Of a stretch of DNA of 64,000 bases, positions 46,292 to 56,365 are shown piece after piece. The stretch comes from Biscogniauxia marginata (lineage: Eukaryota; Ascomycota; Sordariomycetes; Xylariales; Xylariaceae): positions 124,001 through 188,000 of the forward strand of contig MU404092.1 in assembly GCA_022695795.1 (NCBI GenBank). Direction: 5' to 3'. The notes under the pieces were generated by a model that was given only the letters and a program-made list of their open reading frames with translations, did no database searches and was not told where the DNA came from. A program made the position numbers and the translations under genes. The first letter of the stretch is position 1; each line of letters starts with the position of its first letter.

Positions 46292-49200
46292 TCACTTCCT
46301 CCCTCTTGCGATGAGTCTTCCCTGGAGTTCGAGGATGATGTCACTCCAAGATTCAACCCCGTTATTTTCATCCTTGGTGACAACTGACGTCCCGATTCGG
46401 TTTGCGAGATACTCGGTGACTTTGTCTGCCTTGAAGTGCTCCCCGTATACTACCCGAGCTTGTGGAACAACGGCGACTTCGACGCTACCCTGAGAGCTTT
46501 TACTATGCAAACTAAAGCTGATCTCCACCTTCGTCTCCAACGTAGTCAGAAGAAGCATTGAGCGAATAGCAATATCCGAATCCGAGGTACGACTGACGGT
46601 GGTTGGAAATGTGCAGTTCAAGAGCCGCACATTCTCTGCGACATGATTGGCTTTCTTCCAAGCAGCGCTAACGGCGTCCAGCATCTCACAGATCTTGGTC
46701 TGTGCCTGCGCCATTCCCCGGACGTAATCCCTGATACATTGAACAAAAAACTCCTTTTCTGGAGTCGCCGGCTGTGGATTGTGCTCCCGATTGGCTGCGA
46801 CGTACCACAGGTCAATGCGCGAGTTGGGCGATTTCCCCTGGAATGAAGAGACGTCGAACACCAGTTCGATCTCACGTTGGTATGTCATTGAAATTGTTGT
46901 ATCAGCGATGCCTGTGATGGCCCAGCCGTACTTCTTCTCGAGCCCGTCGACTTTGGCTATTAAATTGTCAGATTTCCGCAGGCCTACGTGTAGATATGGA
47001 TAGCAGGAAGGGGACTCACCTTTGAGAGAACTGATTTCATTAGAAGTCCAGCCTCTACATTCCTCTCGTATTTTCTCAGCTTCCTCAATGTCGGCAATGC
47101 AATCCTTCTTTTTCTGCGACATTTCGTTGATGCTGGATTCTGTCTCACTTAACTGCTGACGCAATTCTTCAATCTTTTGCATCTTGGTCTGGATATCGGA
47201 ATCGATGTCCGTGAGCTCGGTACGGGCCTCCTGGAGCTCCTCCGGGTCGCAGTCCGCTAGTTCCTCGGCAACAGACTGAAGGTTGTCACGGTCCATCTGT
47301 AACGACTCAAACTTCTTTGTCAGGCTTGGTAAGACAGAATCAAGCAGCTCTTGCTGTTTGCGCAGTAGCTTTTCATCATCGTCCATGCCCTCGGCAATCT
47401 TTATCAGACCGTCCTTGAGACCGTCTTGGAGCTTCATGCGCCATTCATACCACATAGCTTTGCTGAGTAGCCGCGCATGTGTCTTGACGTTTTTGAACTG
47501 GTTGTCCATCAAAATTTTGAATTCCGGCGTTGCAGACATGTACTCCCGGAAGAGCGGTGGGTTCTCCTCAAGAGTTTCTGTCTCGATCTCCCGTATAATT
47601 CTTCTGCCTTCCGAAATGTATTTCTTCAATTCCCGACAAGACTTCGTAGAGTTAGTATATGTAACTTTTGATCAAAATTTTACTAAGACTCACGTGTTGG
47701 TAAAGTTCCAACATGGGAACTGTACAAGCGCCGGCGACAACGCATCGCTCTAAAGAGATGTCGTCCTTGTCCGGAATAAAGCTGCCCCTCTGGGATGTAG
47801 GTGCTTGGGTATGTCTGCGTTTTGTGGTGGTTAACTCCATGAACCGGATGCTCGTCAAATTCAGGAAGTCTTGGAGGGGGATCCGCTCTCCATTATCATC
47901 ACCCTCAGCTTCTGGATTAGCCATGATGGGTGCGTCATTGAAGTTGACTGTGCTGGTAGGCTGATCAGACTCTGCATCTCTAAAGTGACCTAACACCCGA
48001 GGAGATGGCGCGCTTGTGGGCCCTTTCTTGGGAGGTGAGGTCGTAGGCGTCGTAGCACTGGCGTCAGGCTCTTCTGAGTTTCTAGTGGCGGAACGCGTGA
48101 TACGACCCGTGGTCTCTGCTTTGGAAGGCGGTGCGTGTAGTCGTATATTTTTGACCGGGCTGCTTTGATGTCCTTTGAGTCTCTTAACCCCATCCCTATC
48201 CTCAGCTTCATCGTCGTCGAGCTCAGCAGGACGTTTGCCAAGGAGTCCCTTAGCGCTCCCAACGTGCAAGCTCTTCCGACCTTTCAGGAAATTCTTCTTT
48301 GGCGTCATACTAGATATCATATCCTTCAATGTGGTAGTGGTGTTATCCTCATCTGCACCATCGGCCTCTCTTTCAAGAATCGTACGCCCACTCTCCTTGT
48401 CGTTCTCGAGCCGGCGTTCTCGATCGACTTCGTCCTCTATAACCCGGGGGTCTGCAAAACTGACGGCTCGCGTACCTCCTCGTGGAACAAAGTCGTTTGC
48501 AACCTCACCAATGGACCCACGTCTGTCAAAAATAGCCGCGATTTTAGGGGACCCAAGACCAGGTCGGTCAACACCAACACCAGAAAATCGTCGTGGCTGG
48601 GGGGTCAAGACAACTTGTGGTGTTGTAATACCAGTAGAAGGGTTTTTCTGGAAGATTGACGCCTTCGCAGCTGACCTAGGCGTAGACGATACGACATTAG
48701 GGCCTGGCCGCTTTGGGGAAGCAGAGCGTCCCTGTGACTTATTAGAAGCCGGAGTCTTCAGTGGACTTGATTCAAGTGGTGTATTTGGAGTGCTTGGTTT
48801 GTCTGGACTAGCACGTTTGGGGGGCGATGTATTGCGGGCTGGTGATTTCCTCTCAGAGTTCTCAGATGATCGCCACTCATTAGTCCGACGGAGCCCTTTC
48901 CCTTTGAATGCAGACAAACTAGGGCTTCCTGATTCCGAAGTGCTCGCAGTGCCGATAGTTCCAGGCAGGCGGCCTTTTGGAGGTGAAGTCAGAACAGGAG
49001 TGCTGTCGGCTTTATCGACTTCTTGTTCCATGAGATGCTTAGCTTCGGTCCGATCTTTGACGAGAGATGATTCGATAATTCTGCCCATAGGAACAGTTAT
49101 ATCCATCCCCATCGTGGCATCCGTATCCTCCTCGTTATTTTGGCTAGAGCGGAGAATGCGACCCAATCCAACTGTCATGTCCATGGTTGCTTCGTCATCA

Positions 49201-50805
49201 CCAACCATGGTACGACGGCGACTATGAAGCCCCCTGTCTCTCGTAGCGCTTGGCTTTTTCCCCGGTACAAGACCACCCAGTACCGTCGTGAGCTCCATCG
49301 ACATATCTTCGTCTTCAAGATGAGCGGTGTCACCTTCAGGCCGCATATTCTTCTGAATACCGCCAATGGCCGTGGTGAGATCCATCGTGGCATCTTCCAT
49401 TGGTCCTTCTCCGAACTTGTCCGGGCTAGCTGATTGTCCACCAATCGACTTGCTTCGTTGGGGAAGTATACCTCCTAATGCTCGAGTGACATCCATAGAC
49501 ATCTCTTCATCTACAGGGTCATCTTCAGAATTGCCCTTTGCCTTGAGGATGCCGCCAACTGCATTTGTCATGTCCATGTCCATTTCCATGTCTTCTTCTT
49601 CTTCTTCCCCTTGCGTGTCAGCATAGGGGGCAGGCTTGGGTATAGGCTTCTTAGCCCATCCAAATGAGGGAATAATCTCCTCTTCTTCGTCAATGTTTTG
49701 GGTCACAGCCCTTCTAGAAGCAAGTCTAAGGGCATCATCCAACGTGTCGTTAGAATCCATAGTATAGGCAGAACGGGCCGAAGCAGCAGAGATGGCTGAC
49801 ACGCCTGTCACCTCATCAATATCGAGATCCATTGATACGCCATCAGCATCCGAATCACTGCCCGAATCTGATCCAATCTCCTCATGTGTCTCGATCACGC
49901 CATCAGTCGCCTCGGAGTCTGAACTATAGACACTCGATGCCAACGTCTCGTCATCCCGACTACTGAAGTTCGGTAGGGGGAGGCCGGAGCTTCTGCGACG
50001 GTTCTGTTGATGCAAATCTCGCTGGTGCTCTGGGGAATCTGGGACATCCCCAGCCTGCCCGGGTGACGTAGAAGACGGACCTGATGCATCTGAGTTCGCT
50101 TGCGCCTGTGCAGCTAGCGATGAAGCTCGTCGAGTAGAATCTGTCGAGGTAGTCGAGTCTTGCATGTATTCGATTTCATGGAAGGTATGTAAAGTTGCCT
50201 CGGCAGCGAAAGACACACGACGGTTGGCGAGAGATTTCCTGCGAGCTTCGCGTCGATCATTAATCTCTTTCTCCAACTGGGCCCGTTCCCGTTCTTCTCG
50301 CTCGCGTGCGGCAGCTTGCTGCTCTTCTTCGGTACGCAACGCTATCTTGGTGCCCGACGACGCCGAGTCGTCATTCTGGAAGGGGTTTGGCAGCTTCTCC
50401 GTCCCTTGAATCTCTAAGGAAGGGGGCGACTTCCGGGCAGACTTGGGCTTGTGGGGAGGGATCTCTGGCACTATAGGTATAGTCGGCTTGAGAATAGATC
50501 TCGGCGGAGGTCTAGCAGGAGCAGCTAGCGACTACACGACAACAGGTTAGCAAATACCCGCTCTTGGCGAGAGTTAACCATGATCATACCACACGACGGT
50601 TGCCAGAACCTGCCTTCAAAACATCTAGTCCTCCAGGCCCCATACTCTTGCTCCGTGATTTCTTCCGGCCTGCGTTGCCGGCCAAGGAGCTGGCCACATC
50701 GACCGTGATATTTTCTTTCTCCATTCTCTTTCTAACCGGCGAGTGACCTGTTGATTTACGCGGTCGTCGCTTAGACGGACCAGCCGTATCGGCTTGACTG
50801 GACAT
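46292..50805 (-). CDS. SPC7: Spc7 / KNL1 outer kinetochore scaffold
   Basis: Four exons, 50805-50590, 50531-47694, 47641-47020 and 46956-46292, encode 1446 residues; introns are 58, 52 and 63 nt and all joins are in frame. Two PP1-docking motifs are present: SILK at residues 84-87, just after the first splice, and RVSF at about 177-180. Six MELT-like repeats lie between about 390 and 555, for example MDMTNAVGGI, MDVTRALGGI, MDLTTAIGGI and MELTTVLGGL. Phosphorylated MELT motifs recruit Bub3-Bub1 in the spindle checkpoint. A Pro/Ser-rich disordered region follows, then the Spc7 coiled-coil domain (KKYISEGRRIIREIETETLEE and onward) and the C-terminal RWD-like module that binds the Mis12 complex. 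This is the KNL1 arm of the KMN network. It diverges from RPS11 with 616 bp between start codons. Confidence 0.95.
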
Positions 50806-51421
50806 GGTAGCGGCGGCGGTGGGAGGAGTGTCTCAGGGACAACGACGTCGGTGGGTTTACTTGGGATGCGACAGACTAACACTCGAGACAACACGCTACA
50901 TGAATGATTCTATTAGAAAAGGGCCGTATTGTAAGGGCTCCAAAGGCTACGGAGTCAGCAAAGGGTGAGCAGCGAAGATTTCCGTGCGCGGTGGAGCGAT
51001 TCTTGACTCAAGCCAGTTGCATGTGAAGATATCATCGATTTGACAAGATCGCGTCGGGATGTTTGTAAACATGCAATGCGGGCGATTTACGTGCCCCACT
51101 CAATTTAAGAGCTACCCGCTACCTAGTGGACGACTGTGCATGGCCCAGCTCGGGCGTAGATGTCTCAGCCCGCCTCGCCCTTCTACCTACCTAGGTACCT
51201 AGCCACCAGCCTTCTTCAGCCACACCTGAGGTAGGTAGGTGCTGGACCCGCACCGTTTCGCACAAGCGAGTTTTTTTTGCCCACACAACTTGGAATTTCA
51301 CCCACTTCGGATTTTTCGACTTTAGCCCTGATCTCGCATACATCGCGAACTCCAACAACCACCCACGATTCCGAGCCCAACCCTCCTTTGCGACCCCGAC
51401 AATTAATCGCAAATTGCAACC
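50806..51421. promoter_or_regulatory. Divergent promoter region, SPC7 / RPS11
   Basis: The 616 bp between two divergent start codons. It contains CTACCTACCTAGGTACCTAG at 51183-51202 and, towards RPS11, a T-run at 51271-51278 and C-rich leader sequence, typical of fungal ribosomal-protein genes. No gene is seen. Confidence 0.5.
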
Positions 51422-52230
51422 ATGGCGACGGAATTGACTGTTCAGTCGGAGCGTGCTTTCCAAAAGCAGCCCCATATCTTCCACAACTCCAAGACCAAGG
51501 CCAAGTCCACGCGACCTGGCAAGGTGAGAGATGCCTCCATTATACGTCCGGAGCTTTCACCCGCTAATCTGTCTCCTTCCAGGGCGGCCGAAGATGGTAC
51601 AAGGATGTCGGTCTGGGTTTCAGGACCCCCAAGACCGCCATTGAGGGTAGCTACATCGGTACGTGGAATTATTGAAAATATTGGGATCGTTTCGGAACAT
51701 AGTCGGACTTCGATCATCTCTTGTTGATCTGCCGAACGATATCGAATTCCCACCTGGCTATGAGCGTTATAGCATGTCCCAAGTGCAGGAGAGTACATGG
51801 TGGCGAAGGATGAGAAGCTGATGATATATCACTGCAGACAAGAAGTGCCCCTTTACTGGTCTTGTTTCGATCCGTGGCCGTATCCTGACCGGTACCGTCG
51901 TCTCGACGAAGATGCACCGAACCATCATCATCCGACGGGAGTACCTCCACTTCATCCCCAAGTACGCCCGGTACGAGAAGCGACACAAGAACATCGCTGC
52001 GCACGTCTCGCCAGCTTTCCGTGTTACGGAGGGCGATCAAGTTACTGTTGGCCAGTGCAGACCTCTTAGCAAGACCGTACGTTGCCTATCCTATGTTCTA
52101 AAGGCACTGGGATATTATGAGTGGGAAATATTGCATGCTAACTCGCAGCGCGATGCTATAGGTGCGATTCAACGTCCTCCGTGTGCTTCCCCGAACTGGC
52201 AAATCGGTCAAGAAATTCAGCAAGTTCTAA
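51422..52230 (+). CDS. RPS11: 40S ribosomal protein S11 (uS17)
   Basis: Four exons, 51422-51523, 51583-51658, 51838-52076 and 52162-52230, encode 161 residues, the normal length. The start [20 protein letters not shown] and the segments [59 protein letters not shown] and [13 protein letters not shown] identify it without doubt. It is a component of the small ribosomal subunit that binds 18S rRNA. The last intron offers two acceptors 13 nt apart (CGCAG and TATAG); only the second gives the conserved [22 protein letters not shown] end. Intron 2 (179 nt) is the longest; I saw no clear snoRNA boxes in it. Confidence 0.98.
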
Positions 52231-53096
52231 ATTAAGGGACTTTTCCTGGGCATCGATGGCGTTGTTGCTTCATGGTTCTTTATGATCTCATATTCGGAAC
52301 GGGTGGTTCATAGGCTTAAGCCACGGCACAGAGATGGACGCAGCACCGGTAGTTCTGGAATGAAAAACGAATACCAAAAGTATCCCGATGGCCTTCTCAA
52401 CCAATGTGAATTGCAATGACGGGTGTTATGCATATGGGTCAGAAAAGAAAAGGAGGGCCTGTATCAGTGTGGGGGCTCAGGGGTATCCATCCCCGAGGAC
52501 AAGAGGACAGGACTAGATCTGTCCAAACCGCATAAATGAATTCTCTATAAAATCTATTCAACCTACGCACCAACTCTGCCACCGATACAACTTGCATCTT
52601 GCCACTGCGATTGTCCGAAGCAGGTAAATTCTCGTGGTGAACGTGAGACTATAGGTACTCTTGATGGGACCACGCACTATAATGCTCCCCATAGATCATT
52701 CTGTAGAGACGTCTTCTGGGTACCTACGTAGTTTGTTGCAGAGCCGTCTTTGCTAATATTCAGATGGGACATGACCTAGCATTGATGGCTTCAAGTTGCT
52801 TCTACAGCAAGGCATTCCTACCTAATATATTCCTTGAATGTAACACCACTATTCCGTACACTAGTTTAGACCAATGGGAGGCGAGTGATATCGCTACCCC
52901 GATACAACAATTAGGCTTTCTATAAACCTATCGACAATCGTATCAGTTTTCCTTATCACTTATGCTTCCTTCTTGCATGTGAGAGCTCCAGGGTTTTCGC
53001 AACTTGCGAATTCTCGAGGACCTGCAGGAAATCTGATCGCAACCTTCTTTTCTACCCCTCTTTTTTTCTTTTTTTTTCGCTATCGTGAAAAACTCC
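52231..53096. other. Intergenic region between RPS11 and the twin-CX9C gene
   Basis: About 870 bp carrying the RPS11 3' UTR and the next promoter, which ends in a T-rich tract at 53061-53078 just before the start codon. No gene is seen. Confidence 0.5.
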
Positions 53097-54215
53097 ATGG
53101 GCTGGTGGGACAGTCTCTGGGGCTCGAGCTCGAGCGCCGACGACCCGCTGCAGAAACTCGACCCTAAGCTCCGCCAATTCCTCGAGAAGGAGTCGCCTAT
53201 AAAGTACAATACCGCCGTCGCCGCCCAACAACCGACAGTGAAGCAGCCGGGCGCGGCAAAGCCCACAGACCCCGAGAGCCAGACGGCGGAAACAGAAAAA
53301 AACCCAGGGGGCGTACCGGGCGAGAGCCAATTCCAGGATGGACGCTACGCGCACCTGTGGAAGACGTACAAGCCGCTCGCGGAGATCGAGGCCGAGACCA
53401 AGACCGACCACGAGAAACTGATGGATGTACTAGAGGGCTACAAGGAGCGCAAGTCGCAGATCGGCAAGGCGGCGCTCGAGAACTGCGCCCTCGAGCAGGT
53501 CGACTGGCGGACGTGCATGACTAACCCGAGCCTCGCCCAGCGCATGACCATGTGTCGCGACCAGGTCAAGAAGTTCGAGCGGTGCTACACGATGCAGACG
53601 GTACGTATTACACCTATCACACGAAGCCCTCATCCACCTCCCATCACTTTTTATTTTATTTAAAATAGACCATACTATCGAGCTTCCGGAAGGTTTTACT
53701 AGAGGAAGGGAGTTTCGTTAACTGACGCAAAAGCACAGAGGCTACTAAAAGCCCTGGGTTACCTCTCGACGTACGACCGCTCCCCTGAGGTCGAAGAGGA
53801 CATCCAGATGCACGCCGACGCGCTGTACCAGCGGATGATGGCGCAGGAGGCCGAGATCGAGGCGGCGAAGGCGCAAGGGCGGCCGATACCCAAGTTCGCG
53901 CCGCTGATAACGAAGAACGGCGTCGCAGCTGCGAGAGCGGCGGCCGACCAGTACGAGCTGACGCCGGAGCAGCAGGAGACGCTCAAGGCGAAGCTGGAGA
54001 AGGTCGCGGAGGAGGACCGCCCCACGGAGGAGGCCGCCATTAGGGCCGAGATGCGCGCCAAGGCCGAGATCGCATCCCGCGTCGAGGGGCTGTGGAAACA
54101 GCAGGAGATGGAGCGGCAGGCCCGGAAGGAGAGCGGCCAGGAGACGGTGTGGGATAAGGTCGCCGGTACCTTTAGTGGCAGCGGCAACGGAAGCAGCGGC
54201 AACCCGAAGAAGTAA
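53097..54215 (+). CDS. EMI1: Twin-CX9C (CHCH-like) protein of the Emi1/PANTS type
   Basis: Exons 53097-53600 and 53739-54215 join across a 138-nt intron into 326 residues. The N-terminus is MGWWDSLWGSSS, followed by DPKLRQFLEKESPIKY. The centre holds four cysteines at 130, 140, 153 and 163, spaced as two CX9C motifs (ENCALEQVDWRTC and MCRDQVKKFERC), then YTMQTRLLKALGYLSTYDR. This architecture matches the fungal Emi1 group of small twin-CX9C proteins (Pfam DUF3128/PANTS-like as I recall), first named for early meiotic induction in yeast; its molecular role is unclear. Twin CX9C proteins usually fold as disulfide helical hairpins in the mitochondrial intermembrane space. The long helical, charged C-terminal half (about 180-310) is an extension over yeast Emi1 (about 190 residues). 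The start is the first ATG; an upstream GTG in frame is not used. Confidence 0.78.
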
Positions 54216-56000
54216 ACTGGAAAAGAATATACCATATTCCATGAGATTAGTATTAACGATTACGATTTCTGGTGTTGAAAAGAAACAAGGAAAAAAATAA
54301 AAAATAAAAGAAAAACTTAGATTCATAGCATAGCCCAAGAGAAGCCCAGGGGAATGCCAACCCAACTGGCTCAAGAGGAGACAAGTCAGTCATCAATATA
54401 TGCTGTATGAATTACACAAGAGGGAAATGACTCCAAAAGTTGTATACGACAATCTGTATAATACGATGTATAACTTACGTCTATCACTGCATAATCGTAC
54501 GAACGCCTTGTAAATAATCGGCTAGATTCTTTACTCCTCTAGCCATGTTATTTCGCAGCTACATGTCGCCATCCGTAAAATGGATAGCGATTAACAGTTT
54601 CCCATAAGTAATATTCAAAAAGCCAAACAAACTACGTGTCTTGTTTTTAAAGACGATCAGAATTTATATGCTGCATTTCTATATTTGTATGGTACGGAGT
54701 ATCTTATACGTTTACCCCTTACTTGAATAAAATATCTAACATGAATTAAACCCCCCCATTGTTTGAATCACGGGCCAGTAAACGAACTTAAGCGCTCCGA
54801 CAATGAAAAAAAAAGAAAAGGAAAAACCAAAACATTTATTCAATGCCCATCAACGTTTTCAGTCATCGGGGAAAGACTTTACAAACTCGATCTCAATTAT
54901 GTAAACATAAGAAAGGGGGAAGGGGAGGGGAGATGGTGGAAATCCGTGACGATGACGAATTTCTAGTACTTCGATGGCGCGAGCTTGGCAACGACAATAA
55001 ATAGAAACACGAATCGATCCCCAAAGACAACTCGAAAAGAAAAGCCCTGCCAAGAGATCGCCAAGACATGAGGCAAATGCTTAATTTGACAAAATTTGAA
55101 CGTCGGACTAAAACCTATTCTATTTAACACTCTCCCATCGTGCCGATACTTGTCACCCATCACCGGTTCTGTCGCAGAGACTTGGACTATCGAAATATGT
55201 GAATATAGAGAGGTACCTACCATCTAACCTACCTGGTAAGTAGATGAGGGGGGCACCTGAATCGGTCGGTCGGTCGGTCGGTCGGGTCCTGAAAGCCGAA
55301 CAAGTCCCAGTAGTACTGGGTACCTTTGGAAGGAGGGAAACAAGGGCACATATAACTGGCAATTCTTCGTCGACGCAAAAGATCTCACAACGGAAAAGTA
55401 TTCCGGATATCAAGATAAACGGTCGCATATATTCGAGAGAAAAGAAGTTAGAGGTATGTTAGGTGTAATTTCTACCGACACAATACCGGGAAAAGAGAGA
55501 AAGGAAAAAACATAAAGTCTCAAAGAATAGAACCCTCTTGGTCTAAGTACGATACCCGCTTCATATCTGCGACGTAAAAAAAAAAAGGCAATTTTTCTTG
55601 TTCTTTTATTTATCCCCCAATAGGTTTTCTCACTTGCCAATTTGTTGACCACGGTCCTTAGTTTGACCTCTCACGCACATCATCACTTATCATGCGCAGA
55701 CTATGTACGGGATCTAGTCAAAACACTCCACAACCACAAGTGGACCCATAACGCGGTGCTGACACAAGACAATACCGAGCATTGTCCGCACCGCCGGCAT
55801 GTGTCGATGGCGGATCATGATTCGTGATGACATGTGATTGATCATGGCTGGCTCTTGCTTGTTCGTTGCTTTACGTAAGGGACCAATGGGCGTGGAAATT
55901 GGCGGTCGATATGCGCATGGCGGTGGTGGTGGTGGTGGTGAGGAGCATACGCCTTTTCCCAGCATAGTGTGGCCATAGGGGACAGGTTCAAGTGCATTCG
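54216..56000. other. Intergenic region
   Basis: About 1.8 kb of AT-rich DNA with no supported gene. It holds a run of (CGGT)n at 55262-55284 and a GGT run near 55921-55940, which lies just downstream of the small cysteine-rich gene. Confidence 0.5.
55262..55284. repeat. (TCGG)n microsatellite
   Basis: About five and a half tandem four-base units in intergenic DNA. Confidence 0.9.
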
Positions 56001-56365
56001 TTAACAGCACGCTTCGTCGCAGCCACAAAGACCACAGCAGATCTCGCAACCGGCCTCCTCACCACCACGGAGACCCATCTCGGGCTGGGGCTCGACGGCC
56101 TGCGCGTATCACCATGTCAGTCGGCCGGTCACCCAATTGGTCCGTTTATTGTGTGAGGACGGGGAAAGGACAGGGAAAGGACAGGGAAAGGGAGAGTTAG
56201 AGGGCGGGGATGCGATGGGATGAAGACGAGGGACAATGATCGAGGAGAGAATGAAAGGAGGGAACAGCGGCAACGGGAAACACTAACCGGCTGCTGGGTG
56301 ACGACGCCATCGGACGAGGTCATCTCCATAGGAGCTTGCTGCTGGGGTTCTTGGGGAGCAGGCAT
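56001..56365 (-). CDS. Small cysteine-rich protein, 58 residues
   Basis: Exon 1 is 56365-56288 and exon 2 is 56099-56001, with a 188-nt intron (GTTAGT...GCGCAG). The product starts MPAPQEPQQQAPMEMTSSDG, is Pro/Gln-rich, and ends with LRGGEEAGCEICCGLCGCDEACC, seven cysteines in the last 15 residues. The arrangement (flexible head, terminal Cys cluster with CC and CGLC motifs) resembles a class of small fungal proteins ending in cysteine clusters that I have seen annotated as hypothetical or cysteine-rich. It could be palmitoylated and membrane-tethered or metal-binding; neither is shown. No signal peptide is present, so it is unlikely to be a classical secreted effector. The splice signals and the sensible stop make the model credible despite the small size. 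Confidence 0.65.
56160..56191. repeat. 11-bp tandem repeat inside the intron of the Cys-rich gene
   Basis: The unit GGGAAAGGACA occurs nearly three times. Confidence 0.85.

Noticed and set aside
48175..49227. 350-codon plus-strand frame
   Set aside because: Antisense to the large SPC7 exon, with Ser-rich shadow composition.
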